64,000 nt of DNA from CAIKMD01 sp036501365 (GCA_036501365.1 DASYAL010000052.1:56364-120363); one strand, 5' to 3'. Positions 25,737-35,538 are shown, counted from the first letter of the stretch. The notes: generated by a model not told the origin, from the sequence alone. Made by a program: numbers and translations.

Positions 25737-27161
25737 TCATCCTCCCTTGATGTCGCGCGCCACGCTTTCGCCGGCGAGCTTGCCGAAGACCAGCGCCTTG
25801 GCGAGGCCGCCGGTGTAACCGGTGACCGGCCCGCCTTCGAGCCCGCCGATGGTCGCGCCGGCGGCGTACAGCCCCGGAATTGCGCGGCCGTTCTTGTGCT
25901 GCACGCGCGCCTGGTCGTCGATCATGACGCCGCCCATCGTATAGGTGATGCCGGCGCAGAGCGGCACGGCGAAGAACGGCGGCACGTGGATCGGCTGCGC
26001 CGGCGAGCCCCAGACATGGCCGGTATCGGCGCTGCGCGTCGGCGCGAGTTGATCGAGCGCGCCGCGCTCGAGCGCCGCGTTGTATTGTACGACCGTCTCG
26101 CTCAGCGCCGCTTCCGGCAAGCGGGCCTTCGCCGCCAGTGCCTCGATCGTCTCGGCGCGATGGAAGGTGGCGTCGGTCGTCTCGAGGAACGGATTGGCCG
26201 ACATCACATAGGTCTTGCCGCTCGCTTCCCAGATCGCCTGATCGAAGATCGCGACCGCGCCCAAGGGATCGTCGAGCCGCGCGATCGCATTGGCGACCGA
26301 GACGCCCGCGAGCCCTTCATCGGTGAAGCGACGGCCGCGCTTGTCGACGGCGATGCCGGCGGCGATCGGGAAATCGATCGTCGGATAGGGCCAGAGCTCG
26401 GGGTCGTCCATCGCGTCGCGTGCCTGGACATGGCCGTAGAAGCGATCCATTTCGCTGAGCGCGGCGCCGGCGGCTTCGGCCATCAGCAGCCCGTCGCCGC
26501 GGCCGGTCTTGGCGTTGCGCTGCAACAGCCGCTCGGGATGCGGCGAGACGAAGCGCCGCAGCAGCTCGGGATTGGCCTGGAAGCCGCCATCGGCGAGCAC
26601 GACGGCGCGCGCCTCGATACGCTGCATCCCGTTGACGCCCTCCGCGACGATGCCCGTGCAACGCCCGTCGCGCAGGATCAATTCGCGCGCGCGCAGGTCC
26701 CGCTGAAACTTGCCGCCGAGCGCTTCGAGCTTGGCCGATAGCTGCCGCAGCATCACATCGCCGGCACGGCCGGCCCAATGCAGCCCCGGCTGGCGCGGCA
26801 CCGGCGGCGCGAGCGTCGCGAGATTGCGCGTCGCCGCGCCGGCATTGATGGTGCGGATGCCGTGGCCGAGAAGCCAGCGCAGCGCCGGCCCGGCTTCGGC
26901 TGCGTAGCGGTCGCGCAGCGCCGGCGCGACGTAATTGCGCGTCGCGGTGTCGATCGCGGCGCGCAGCGACTCCGCGCCACCGAGCATGTCGTGCAGCGCG
27001 ACCTGGAACACGCCGATGGTGATGCGCGAGTTGCAGAGATAAGCCACCTCGGCGCCCTGCTCGATCACAAGTGGCTTCAGGCCGAGCTCGGCCGCGCGGA
27101 TCGCCGCGGCGTTCCCCGCCAGGCCGCCACCGACGATGACGACGTCGGCCGATAACGTCAT
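25737..27161 (-). CDS. FAD-dependent oxidoreductase, fumarate reductase/tricarballylate dehydrogenase-like
   Basis: A 474-residue flavoprotein of the FAD-binding-2 superfamily. The dinucleotide motif is VVIVGGGLAGNAAAIRAAEL (GGGLAG at 11-16), and the C-terminal FAD segment IPGLYAAGATIGGLEGG is typical of fumarate reductase flavoproteins, ketosteroid dehydrogenases and tricarballylate dehydrogenase TcuA. It would oxidise or reduce a C-C bond next to a carbonyl or carboxylate. It has no signal peptide, so it acts in the cytoplasm. It overlaps the preceding dienelactone-hydrolase-like gene by 4 bp and is followed after 3 bp by the amidohydrolase. Confidence 0.87.
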   Translation of the reverse strand: MTLSADVVIVGGGLAGNAAAIRAAELGLKPLVIEQGAEVAYLCNSRITIGVFQVALHDMLGGAESLRAAIDTATRNYVAPALRDRYAAEAGPALRWLLGHGIRTINAGAATRNLATLAPPVPRQPGLHWAGRAGDVMLRQLSAKLEALGGKFQRDLRARELILRDGRCTGIVAEGVNGMQRIEARAVVLADGGFQANPELLRRFVSPHPERLLQRNAKTGRGDGLLMAEAAGAALSEMDRFYGHVQARDAMDDPELWPYPTIDFPIAAGIAVDKRGRRFTDEGLAGVSVANAIARLDDPLGAVAIFDQAIWEASGKTYVMSANPFLETTDATFHRAETIEALAAKARLPEAALSETVVQYNAALERGALDQLAPTRSADTGHVWGSPAQPIHVPPFFAVPLCAGITYTMGGVMIDDQARVQHKNGRAIPGLYAAGATIGGLEGGPVTGYTGGLAKALVFGKLAGESVARDIKGG

Positions 27162-27922
27162 TGCAGATATTTCGCGAAGAAGGCGAGCGTGCGCGGCCAG
27201 GCATCGGCTGCCGCCGCGGCATTCTGCGAACCGCCGACGCGCTCGAACTCATGCCCGGCGCCGTCATAGAGCTTGATCTCGTAAGGACTGCCCGCCGACT
27301 GGACGATCGAGCCGAGATTCTCGGCGGCGAAGACCGGCACGGTCTCATCCGCCATGCCATGGAGGATCAGCACCGGCGCGCTGCCTTTGTTGAACGCGCC
27401 GCGGAAGCGGCTGAGGCCGCGATCGGTCGCCGCGCCGGTGAAGGCACCGTAATAGGCGACGCCGGCCGACACTTTATCGGTCGCCGCGAGCCACATCGCG
27501 AAATAGCCGCCATTTGAGAAGCCGATCGCGCCGAGCTTGCGGCCCGCGACTTTAGGATTATGCGCCAGCGTGTCGAGCGCCGCGACCAGATCGGCATAGA
27601 CCGGATCGGCGAAGGTGGTGAAGGTCGTTTGCCGCGTGCGGCCGGTGATGCCATAGGCCGCCATGAAGGCCGGCACGAGCACGACATAGTTCTGCGCAGA
27701 GAGCTGCTTCGCATAGGCGATATCGGCGCCGCCGAGACCGCCGCTGGTGTGCAACAGCAAGATGCCCGGATAAGGCCCGCTGCCGCCCGGCGTGAAGAGA
27801 TAGGCGCTCATATTCTGCTTCACGCCGACCGTCAGGCTGCCCTGGTCGGCGCGCGCCGGCAGCGCGAGCGTCGTCGCGAGAAGGAAGAGAGCGGCCGGCA
27901 CCCAAGATCTTCGCGCGCGCAT
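27158..27922 (-). CDS. Exported dienelactone-hydrolase-family alpha/beta hydrolase (serine nucleophile)
   Basis: A 254-residue alpha/beta hydrolase with a signal peptide (MRARRSWVPAALFLLATTLA, cleavage near PARADQ). The likely triad is S136 in GFSNGGY, D192 in HGMADETVP and H224 in YDGAGHEF. Classical dienelactone hydrolase uses cysteine as nucleophile; here it is serine, so esterase or lactonase activity on another substrate is more likely. Its periplasmic location suggests it converts a nutrient before uptake. It overlaps the flavoprotein by an ATGA and follows the M24-like gene by 33 bp. Confidence 0.85.
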   Translation of the reverse strand: MRARRSWVPAALFLLATTLALPARADQGSLTVGVKQNMSAYLFTPGGSGPYPGILLLHTSGGLGGADIAYAKQLSAQNYVVLVPAFMAAYGITGRTRQTTFTTFADPVYADLVAALDTLAHNPKVAGRKLGAIGFSNGGYFAMWLAATDKVSAGVAYYGAFTGAATDRGLSRFRGAFNKGSAPVLILHGMADETVPVFAAENLGSIVQSAGSPYEIKLYDGAGHEFERVGGSQNAAAAADAWPRTLAFFAKYLQ

Positions 27923-27955
27923 GGCCAGCCCCTTTGCTCGATCGAAGTGCTTCCT

Positions 27956-29071
27956 CTAGCCGAGCGCCGACCAGAGCACGTCGACGCCGCCGGCTTTCGG
28001 CACGATCATCGCGGATAACAGCGCATTGTCGGACAGCGAGAGGTGCGCGCCGGCGCGCAGCGAATAGACGCGACCGGCTTCGAGCCTGGCGACGCCGCCC
28101 GGCTCGCTCTCGACCTCTTCGAGCTGAAGACCGACGCCCACCGCCGCCTTGTGCGCGGCAGGATGGATGGCGAGACCCCCGAGCGCGCTTTGCGCGGCGT
28201 CGCGCAATTCCGCGACGGTGGTGCCTGCTTTGGCGGCTGCGAGCATCGCTTTAAGTGCCGCCCGGGTGCGCGTCAGCATCGGGTTCTCGGCCGCCGACAA
28301 CGTCACGAAGCCTTCGGCCCAATAGCCGGCATGGCGCACCGCGATATAGGCGAGCAGCGGATCGAGTTTCGGACCTTCGGGATAATCGATCGCCGTCGGC
28401 GTGCCGCCTTTGCTGAGGCTGATCAGCATGCGGACATCTTGCGCGCCGGCATCCGCCGCGGCTTGCTCCGCCGCGACCGCGGCCTCGCGCCCGGTCGCTT
28501 TGGTGGAACGCACTTTCAGCGCCGCCATGGCCTTGGCCAGCATGCCGCAAGCCTCGTGTGACAGCTTCAGCGCCACCGGCGATTTCTCGCGCAGCAGCGC
28601 GTTGAGCGTCGCGCTGACATCGACGAGCTTGCGGTCGCCGAGCCCCGCCTGCAGGCGCGGCAGAAGATCGGCCGGCATCGCCTCGGTGGCCCAGAAGCCG
28701 AGCGGACCTTGCGCCGCCGCTTCGGCCGCCCAGTCGGCGACGTGCTTCGGGACATCGCGCTGCGGCCGCACATCCTCGACCCAGGTGAGGCGCTTGGCGT
28801 TGATCATCATCTGCGGACTGCCGGCGGCGTGGACACGGACCTTGCCGTCCTTCGCCACCAGCGCGATGCCCGATTCGATCTTCGGCGCGAAATTGGTGAG
28901 GTAAGCCAGCGCGGCATTGTCGACCTTGTTGCCGTAGACGACGAGACCGGCAAGGCCGCCATCGAGCTTCGCCAGCACCTCTTTGAGCCGCGCCTCATAT
29001 TCGGCGCGCGGAACGAGGGTCTCGTCCCAATCGTAATTGCCGACCAGAACCGCAGGCTGGGTGACACGCAT
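27956..29071 (-). CDS. M24-fold (pita-bread) protein lacking the peptidase metal ligands
   Basis: A 371-residue protein with the creatinase-like N-terminal domain and M24 C-terminal domain of Xaa-Pro peptidase relatives. In place of the canonical aspartate pair it reads AYIAVRHAGYWAEGFVTLS, and in place of the first conserved glutamate region (LEPGxxFxxEPG) it reads LEAGRVYSLRAGAHL. The dinuclear metal site of M24 peptidases therefore looks lost. Creatinase shows that the fold can act without metal, so it may be a C-N hydrolase or a non-catalytic partner of the M24-like protein encoded 18 bp upstream. Confidence 0.8.
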   Translation of the reverse strand: MRVTQPAVLVGNYDWDETLVPRAEYEARLKEVLAKLDGGLAGLVVYGNKVDNAALAYLTNFAPKIESGIALVAKDGKVRVHAAGSPQMMINAKRLTWVEDVRPQRDVPKHVADWAAEAAAQGPLGFWATEAMPADLLPRLQAGLGDRKLVDVSATLNALLREKSPVALKLSHEACGMLAKAMAALKVRSTKATGREAAVAAEQAAADAGAQDVRMLISLSKGGTPTAIDYPEGPKLDPLLAYIAVRHAGYWAEGFVTLSAAENPMLTRTRAALKAMLAAAKAGTTVAELRDAAQSALGGLAIHPAAHKAAVGVGLQLEEVESEPGGVARLEAGRVYSLRAGAHLSLSDNALLSAMIVPKAGGVDVLWSALG

Positions 29072-29089
29072 GTCTTGAAGCTCCTGCGA

Positions 29090-30196
29090 TCAGACCGGCA
29101 CGGAAGCAAGCCAGGCGGTGCGCTTGCTCAATTGCTCGACGCCGGTCGCGATAACGCGCACCGGCTCGCCGCAGAGCAGATAGCCGGTCTCGGGCAAGTA
29201 CTGATTGGGATGGACGACGAATACCATGTCCTCTTCGAGGATGGTATCGTTCGCCGGCGCGACATCGCCCGGCGCGTTGGAGCCGTGGCCGAGGCCGTGG
29301 CCGCGGCGGCGGATATGCGGCGGGTGGCAGTATTCGGCATAGCCCTGCGCGCTCAGCACGGCGTCGATCGCCTTGGCGACGTCGCCCATGCGGATGCCGG
29401 GCTTCACCGTGCGGATGCCGGCCTCCATCGCGCGCACGACGAGGGCGTACTTCTCGGCGAGGAGATTGCTCGGCGGGCCGACAACGACCGTGCGGCAGAT
29501 CTGCGCGAGCTGGCCTTTATAGGTCGGCGTCATCTCGACAAGGATGATATCGCCGACCTCGAGCTTGCGGCCGCTCGAGGGTTGCACCGCGCGGTTATGC
29601 GGCGAAGCCGTCATCAGCCAGAAATTATCGTCCGCGCCGAGCTCTTCCATATAGAGCTTCATCTGCACAGCGAGATCGCATTCCGCCATGCCGACCTTCG
29701 CGACCTCGAGCATGCGCTCGAAGCCTTTTTCTGCGATCGCCGTGGCGCGGCGCGCATGCTCGATCTCGTCGCCGGTCTTGGGCATCAGCGCGATCTCGAG
29801 CTGCTTCTCGAGTTTCTTCGCATCCTTGCCGACGAAGGCGATGAGCTTGTTGCCGATGGCCGCGGGCAAGCGGCCGAGATTGACGGTTGCGGTGCGGCCG
29901 GCTGGCAGGCCTTTGGGGAAGAGAGCCGCGATCGCTTGCGGCAGATCGTCGGTCGCGCGCACCTCCCAGCCCTTGGCGCGGGCCTGGGCGCGCTCGGCCT
30001 CCCATTCCGGCGTCACGATCAGCAGCGGCTTCTCGCCCTTGCGCAGCACGGCGAGGCTCTCGCCAACGCCGCGATAGCCGGTCATATGGAAAACCGTGTC
30101 GACGCGGTTGAGCTCGTTGGGCGCGACGAGCATGACATCGACGCCCTCGCGCTCCATGAGACGCTGCGCCGCTTCACGCCTGCCGCCGATGTCCAT
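29090..30196 (-). CDS. M24-fold protein with altered metal-site residues
   Basis: A 368-residue M24-family protein. The segment GDIILVEMTPTYKGQLAQIC replaces the two metal-binding aspartates by glutamate and glutamine. The histidine region is kept (RRRGHGLGHGSNAPGD), while LEEDMVFVVHPNQYLP has histidine where the family has glutamate. It is unlikely to be a normal proline peptidase; hydrolysis of a small C-N compound, as for creatinase or ectoine hydrolase, is possible. It is the first gene of the minus-strand unit (GAGGAGG before the ATG) and faces HyuA across a 159-bp control region. Confidence 0.8.
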   Translation of the reverse strand: MDIGGRREAAQRLMEREGVDVMLVAPNELNRVDTVFHMTGYRGVGESLAVLRKGEKPLLIVTPEWEAERAQARAKGWEVRATDDLPQAIAALFPKGLPAGRTATVNLGRLPAAIGNKLIAFVGKDAKKLEKQLEIALMPKTGDEIEHARRATAIAEKGFERMLEVAKVGMAECDLAVQMKLYMEELGADDNFWLMTASPHNRAVQPSSGRKLEVGDIILVEMTPTYKGQLAQICRTVVVGPPSNLLAEKYALVVRAMEAGIRTVKPGIRMGDVAKAIDAVLSAQGYAEYCHPPHIRRRGHGLGHGSNAPGDVAPANDTILEEDMVFVVHPNQYLPETGYLLCGEPVRVIATGVEQLSKRTAWLASVPV

Positions 30197-30355
30197 GAGC
30201 CCGCCTCCTCGATTTGATGCGCTTTTGCATGCATCCTATTGACCGCATCTGCGCCGGGCAAGGCTTGTTGACAAGCTACGGCACGAAGAACAGAGTCGCC
30301 GCCGCGCCAGGGTTTTCGTGCGCGACGGTCGCGGTTCAATCAAGGAAAAACGCGT
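30197..30355. promoter_or_regulatory. Divergent control region between the M24-like operon and hyuAB-prpD-like genes
   Basis: The 159-bp gap separates two oppositely read gene series that appear to belong to one pathway, so it must hold both promoters. I could not assign -35/-10 boxes or an operator with confidence, and no regulator gene lies next to it. Confidence 0.5.
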
Positions 30356-32407
30356 ATGGGAGCTCATGTCGCGCTCGATATCGGCGGCACTTTCACCGAT
30401 CTCGTCTACTTCAACGACAGCACCGGCGAGTTGCGCCACGCAAAGAGCTCCACGACGCCCGAAGATTTCACGCTCGGCATCGAGAACTGCCTCAACAAGG
30501 CGCATGTCGAGCTCGGCGCCTGCGAGACCTTCGTCCACGGCGCGACCATCGCCATCAACACGCTGATCGAGCAGACCGGCGCGCGCACCGTGCTGGTGAC
30601 GACCGCCGGCGCGCGCGACGCCTATCTCATCGGCCGCGGCAATCGTCCCGAAGCTTATAACGTGCTGTTCAAGCGCACGACGCCGTTGGTGCGGCGCGGC
30701 ATGATCGTCGAGGTCAACGAGCGCATGACCGCGCGCGGCGAAGCGCTCTTGCCGCTGAGCGAGGCCGAGACCGCGGCGGTGTGCGAAACGATCGCCGGCT
30801 TCGAGCCCGAGGCGATCGCCGTCTGCTTCCTCCATTCCTATGTCGATCCGAGCCACGAGCAGGCGATGGGCCGCGCGCTGCGCCGCGCCTTTCCCAAATC
30901 CTATGTCTCGCTGAGCCACGAGATCCTGCGGCAATACCGCGAATACGAGCGCAGCTCGACCACGGTGGTGAATTCCTATATCGGGCCGCGCGTCAGCACC
31001 TATTTAAAGCGGCTCGAGACGCGGCTCGAGGGTCGCAAATTCCCCGGCACCTTGCTCATCATGCAATCGAACGGCGGCGTCACTTCCGTGACGTCGGCGA
31101 GCCGTGCGCCGGTCGGCCTCATGGAATCGGGACCGGTCGGCGGCATCAACGCCTCGGCCGAGATCGGCCGGCGCTTGGGCTTCCCGCAGGTCATCGCCTT
31201 CGACATGGGCGGCACGACGGCGAAAGCGAGCGTGGTGCGCGACGGCCAGCCAGCGACCGCCGAGGGCTATTACGTCGGCGGCTATGCCTCGGGCCATCCG
31301 GTGATGCTGCCGGTGGTCGATGTCGTCGAGGTCGGCGCCGGCGGCGGCTCGATCGGCTGGATCGACAGCGTCGGCGCGCTGAAGGTCGGACCAAAAAGCG
31401 CCGGCGCCTCGCCCGGCCCGGTCTGCTATTGCGCCGGCGGCGAAGAGCCGACCATCACCGACGCCAATCTCGCCCTCGGCCGGCTCAACGGCGAGAATTT
31501 CCTCGGCGGCGATATGCCTCTCGACACGGCGGCGGCGCGCGCCGCCCTCAAGGGCAAGCTCGCCGACAAGCTCGGCCTCACGGTCGAGGAAGCGGCGCTC
31601 GGCATGCTGAAGATCGCGGTCGCGCATATGACGCTGGCGGTGCGCGGCGTCTCGATCGAGCGCGGCTACGACCCGCGCGATTTCATCCTGGTCGCTTCGG
31701 GCGGCAATGGCGGGCTGCATGCGCCGCTGATCGCGCGCGAGCTCTCCATCCCGCGCGTCATCCTGCCGGTGCTGCCGGCGCATTTCTCCGCGGTCGGCAT
31801 GCTGATGACCGACATCCGCCACGACTACGTCCAGACCCATGCGCGCAGCATGGCCGAAGCGGATTTCGCCGCGATCCGCGCGATCTGCGAGACCTTCGTC
31901 AAGGAAGGCAAGGCGCTGCTCGCCTCGGAAGGCGTCGCGCCGGAGCATCAGGAGGTGCGGCTGTCGCTGGACATCCGCTATGTCGGCCAGGAATTCTATC
32001 TCAACACGCCCGTCGCTTATGACGAGGTCGTGCGCGAAGGCCGCGACGGCATCCGCAAGCATTTCGACGCGCTGCATCAGCGCCATTACGGCCAGAGCGC
32101 CGAGCATCGCCCGGTCGAGATCGTCAACGTCCGCGCCAACGCGATCGGCCAGCGCGCGAAGATGGAATTCCGCTCCGGCTCGGTCGGCGCTGCGAAAGCC
32201 GTGGCGCAGCACCGCGACGTCTATCTGAGCGACGCGAAGAGGCCGACGCGTTGCGCCATCTACCAGCGCGACGCGCTGCCGCCCGGCACGAAGGTCCGGG
32301 GGCCGGCGATCATCGAGGAAAGCGCCTCAACCGCCTTGCTGCAGGAAGGCGACGAGGCGACGGTCTGCCCGACGGGCGAAATCATCATCAGCATAGGAGG
32401 CAACTGA
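30356..32407 (+). CDS. Hydantoinase/oxoprolinase family protein, HyuA-type subunit
   Basis: A 683-residue protein of the HyuA family (N-methylhydantoinase A, 5-oxoprolinase N-terminal half, acetone carboxylase beta). It begins MGAHVALDIGGTFTDLVYFN, the actin-like phosphate-1 loop, and contains SGPVGGINASAEIGRRLGFP and AFDMGGTTAKASVVRDG, as well as EVGAGGGSIGWID. Such subunits use ATP to phosphorylate an amide, lactam or carbonyl substrate for hydrolysis or carboxylation together with HyuB. It is followed by hyuB after 1 bp. The substrate is unknown; the length is normal for HyuA. Confidence 0.93.
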   Translation: MGAHVALDIGGTFTDLVYFNDSTGELRHAKSSTTPEDFTLGIENCLNKAHVELGACETFVHGATIAINTLIEQTGARTVLVTTAGARDAYLIGRGNRPEAYNVLFKRTTPLVRRGMIVEVNERMTARGEALLPLSEAETAAVCETIAGFEPEAIAVCFLHSYVDPSHEQAMGRALRRAFPKSYVSLSHEILRQYREYERSSTTVVNSYIGPRVSTYLKRLETRLEGRKFPGTLLIMQSNGGVTSVTSASRAPVGLMESGPVGGINASAEIGRRLGFPQVIAFDMGGTTAKASVVRDGQPATAEGYYVGGYASGHPVMLPVVDVVEVGAGGGSIGWIDSVGALKVGPKSAGASPGPVCYCAGGEEPTITDANLALGRLNGENFLGGDMPLDTAAARAALKGKLADKLGLTVEEAALGMLKIAVAHMTLAVRGVSIERGYDPRDFILVASGGNGGLHAPLIARELSIPRVILPVLPAHFSAVGMLMTDIRHDYVQTHARSMAEADFAAIRAICETFVKEGKALLASEGVAPEHQEVRLSLDIRYVGQEFYLNTPVAYDEVVREGRDGIRKHFDALHQRHYGQSAEHRPVEIVNVRANAIGQRAKMEFRSGSVGAAKAVAQHRDVYLSDAKRPTRCAIYQRDALPPGTKVRGPAIIEESASTALLQEGDEATVCPTGEIIISIGGN

Positions 32408-32408
32408 C

Positions 32409-34169
32409 ATGGCCGCCGATCCGATCACGGTCGAAGTGCTGCGCAGCGCGCTGCCCGCCATCGCCGACGAGATGTCCTATGTGCTGAAGCGCACGTCTTA
32501 CAACATGATGATCTACGAGGTCGGCGATTACAGCTGCGCCATCCTCGACAAGGACGGCAATCTCCTCGCGCAGAACGGCGGCGGCGTCAGCCACTTCCTC
32601 GCCGATATGGGCGTCGTCATCCGCGACGGCGTGCAGCGCATCAAGAAATTCGAGCCAGGCGACGTGATCCTGATGAACCATCAGGCGGTCTGCGGCCAGC
32701 ATCTCAACAATATGTGCGTCTACACGCCGTTTTTCTGGCAGGGCGAACTCTACGGCTTCACCATTATCCGTGCGCATTGGATCGATGTCGGCGGCTATTC
32801 GACCGGCTTCGGCGCCGGCATGGCGGCGGCCGATCCCTGGCTCGAAGGACTGCAATTCAACCAGCTCAAGATCTACAAGGCCGGCCAGCCAAACGAAGAG
32901 CTGCTAGCGATGATCTCGGACAATATCCGCTATCCGGAATCGTCGATGGGCGATCTCGATGCGCAGATCACCGCCTGCAACCTCGGTTTGAAGCGCCTCG
33001 AAGAGCTGTTCCAGAAATACGGCGAAGGCACGGTCACCGAATGTATCGAGCGGATCTTCGCCCAAAGCGAAGCGCATTGCCGGCAGGTGATTTCGGAATT
33101 CGCCGACGGCACCTACGAATTCGAGACCGAGTTCGACGACAGCGCCGCGGCCCAGGACGGGCCGATCCGCATCCATGCCAAGGTCACGGTCGCCGGCAGT
33201 GACATGACCATCGACCTCTCCGGCTGCTCGAAACAGCGCAACAGCGCAATCAACTCGCGCACCCTCGCCGCGCCTTATATCGCCTACAAGGCGCTGACCT
33301 CGCCGGTCGACCCGGTCAATGAAGGCTCGTTCCGCGCGCTCAAGGTCATTCTGCCCGAGGGCAATTTCATGATGGCGCAATTCCCGGTGCCGATGGCGAG
33401 CTGGAGCACGGCGCTGCCGAGCGTGATCGACGCGATCCTCGCGGCGATGGCGCCTGCGCGGAAATCGATGACCCCCGCCGCGCATAAGGGCGCGATGGGC
33501 GACGCCCTCACATTCTTCGGCAACGATCCGCGCACCGGCAAGCGCTTCGTCGTGCAGAGCACCGAAGGCGGCGGCTGGGGCGGACGGCCGTTCGAGGACG
33601 GGCCGTCGGCCTCCTGCACGATTTGCCAGGGCGATGTGCGCAATGGCCCGATCGAATCCTTGGAGCAGCGTTTTCCGATCGTCGTCGAGAAGCGCATGAT
33701 GCGCACCGATTCCGGCGGCGCCGGCACCTTCCGCGGCGGCCTCGGCCTCGACGTACAGGTGCGCAACCTTGTCACCGGCCGCTGGAACCTGACGCAAACC
33801 GGCCGCCACCGCGTGCCGCCCTGGGGGCTTTGGGGCGGCCATACCGGCGGCAAGCCCGAGCGACTGGTGCGCAAGCCGGGCGAGAACGACTGGAGCCCGG
33901 TCAACGCCAATTGGTACCAGGTGCCGCCCGAAACGCGCGCTGTCGTGCGCAGCGCCGGCGGCGGCGGCTGGGGCGATCCCTTGGAGCGCGAGCCGATGCG
34001 CGTGATCGAGGATATCCGCGACGGCATGGTCTCGATCGAAGCGGCAAAGAGCGAATACGGCGTCGTCGCAAAAATGAGCGGCAAGCGCGGGCTCGAAGCG
34101 GTCGAGCTCGATGCCGAAGCGACCACCCGTTTGCGGCAACAGATGCGATCGGCGCATGCCGCCGAGTAG
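32409..34169 (+). CDS. Hydantoinase B/oxoprolinase family protein, HyuB-type subunit
   Basis: The 586-residue partner of HyuA. It begins MAADPITVEVLRSALPAIAD, with the metal-site region DYSCAILDKDGNLLAQNGG and, further on, PGDVILMNHQAVCGQHLNNM, and ends with the usual glycine-rich stretch (RSAGGGGWGDPLERE). AGGAGG eight bases upstream of the ATG lies inside the hyuA end, so translation is coupled. HyuA and HyuB form the ATP-dependent hydrolase or carboxylase. The MmgE/PrpD-like gene overlaps its last 14 bp. Confidence 0.93.
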   Translation: MAADPITVEVLRSALPAIADEMSYVLKRTSYNMMIYEVGDYSCAILDKDGNLLAQNGGGVSHFLADMGVVIRDGVQRIKKFEPGDVILMNHQAVCGQHLNNMCVYTPFFWQGELYGFTIIRAHWIDVGGYSTGFGAGMAAADPWLEGLQFNQLKIYKAGQPNEELLAMISDNIRYPESSMGDLDAQITACNLGLKRLEELFQKYGEGTVTECIERIFAQSEAHCRQVISEFADGTYEFETEFDDSAAAQDGPIRIHAKVTVAGSDMTIDLSGCSKQRNSAINSRTLAAPYIAYKALTSPVDPVNEGSFRALKVILPEGNFMMAQFPVPMASWSTALPSVIDAILAAMAPARKSMTPAAHKGAMGDALTFFGNDPRTGKRFVVQSTEGGGWGGRPFEDGPSASCTICQGDVRNGPIESLEQRFPIVVEKRMMRTDSGGAGTFRGGLGLDVQVRNLVTGRWNLTQTGRHRVPPWGLWGGHTGGKPERLVRKPGENDWSPVNANWYQVPPETRAVVRSAGGGGWGDPLEREPMRVIEDIRDGMVSIEAAKSEYGVVAKMSGKRGLEAVELDAEATTRLRQQMRSAHAAE

Positions 34170-35538
34170 CGCGCCGGACAAGCGCCTGCTGCCCGATCTC
34201 GCCGCGCAGATCGCCGCGCTGAAAGCCGCTTCGGTCGATGCGGCGACGATCGAGGTGGTGAAGCTGCACGCGCTCGACGCGCTCGGCTGTACCTGGGCCG
34301 GCGCCGAGACCTCGGAGATTCGCCCGACGCATGAGGCGCTGAAGCGCGCGGCCTTCGCGAGCGTACGCCCCGCCTTCGCGGGCACACCCAAAAACCTGCT
34401 CGATCACCCCGGCGTGGCGGCGGCGCTCCTCGTCACCGCCTGCCGCCTCACCGAATGCGACGATATCCATATCGGCTGCTGCGTCACGCCGAGCTCGGTG
34501 GTGGTGCCGGTCGCGCTGGTGGCGGCGCAGCTTGCCAATGCGCCGAAGGATACGGTCGTCGAAGGCATCCTCGCCGGCTATCAGGCGATGCTGAGCCTCG
34601 GCCTCGCGGCGAACGGCGCCGAGATCGTCTATCGCGGCGTGTGGCCGACCTACTTGACCGGCGGCATCGGCGCGGCGGCGATCGCGGCAAAGATCATGGG
34701 CCTCGATGAGCGCCAGATCCGCGACGCCATGGCGATCGCCGGATCGAGCGCCACCGGCATCACCGGCCGCATCGAGGAAGAGCCGGCGCCGCGCTGGTTC
34801 GTGCTCGCGACCGCGGTGCAGAGCGGCCTCCTCGCTGCCGCGGCCGCGGCGAGCGGCATGCATGGCGACGAGGCGATCCTCGGCAAAGTCTCGCCGGTAT
34901 GGAATCCCGAGACCGTGCGCCTGCCCGATGCGGCCGGGCCCGGCGCGCCGCTGCTCGCCAGCCGTATCGGCTTCAAGCCCTATTGCACCTCGCGCCAGGG
35001 GCTTTCCGCGACCGAGGCTTTCATCGAGGCGGTGCGGCGCGACAAGATCGATCCGGCCTCGATCGAGAAGATCACCGTCGCCGTGCCGCAGCAATACAAG
35101 GCGATGATCGACCGCGCGCGGCGGCCGCGGACCAAGAGCGAGTCGCGCGGCATCCATTATCAGCTCGCGCTCGGCGCGCTTCATCCGGAGGAGCTATGCG
35201 ATATCGAGCGCGCCCATGTCCGTGCCGACGATCCGGCGATGCTGCATGTCATCGATGCAGTCGAGGTCACGACCTCGGAGCGGCTGACGAAGCTCTATCC
35301 AAGGCAATGGGGCGGCGCGGTCACGATCAAGGCCGGCGGCAAGACCTCCGAGCACGAGGTGCTGCACCCGCGCGGCGACCCCGAGAACCCGCTCGGCTGG
35401 GACGACATCGGCGCGAAGCTCGATACGATGTCGCGCTATCTGCAGCGGCCGATCCCGGTGAAGGATTTCGCGCGCTACGCGCAAGCGCTCGATCTACGCG
35501 CCGCGCTGCCGAGCCTCATCGGCGCGGTGTCGCGCTAG
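34156..35538 (+). CDS. MmgE/PrpD family protein
   Basis: A 460-residue protein of the MmgE/PrpD fold, which includes 2-methylcitrate dehydratase and cis-aconitate/itaconate decarboxylase. The ATG at 34156 (MPPSSAPDKRLLPDLAAQIA) was chosen because family sequence begins there; the open frame runs back to 34111. Recognisable parts are VKLHALDALGCTWAGAE, TECDDIHIGCCVTPSS and FKPYCTSRQGLSATEAF. It would dehydrate or isomerise a hydroxy-tricarboxylate-like compound. It overlaps hyuB by 14 bp and closes the plus-strand half of the divergent unit. Confidence 0.88.
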   Translation: MPPSSAPDKRLLPDLAAQIAALKAASVDAATIEVVKLHALDALGCTWAGAETSEIRPTHEALKRAAFASVRPAFAGTPKNLLDHPGVAAALLVTACRLTECDDIHIGCCVTPSSVVVPVALVAAQLANAPKDTVVEGILAGYQAMLSLGLAANGAEIVYRGVWPTYLTGGIGAAAIAAKIMGLDERQIRDAMAIAGSSATGITGRIEEEPAPRWFVLATAVQSGLLAAAAAASGMHGDEAILGKVSPVWNPETVRLPDAAGPGAPLLASRIGFKPYCTSRQGLSATEAFIEAVRRDKIDPASIEKITVAVPQQYKAMIDRARRPRTKSESRGIHYQLALGALHPEELCDIERAHVRADDPAMLHVIDAVEVTTSERLTKLYPRQWGGAVTIKAGGKTSEHEVLHPRGDPENPLGWDDIGAKLDTMSRYLQRPIPVKDFARYAQALDLRAALPSLIGAVSR

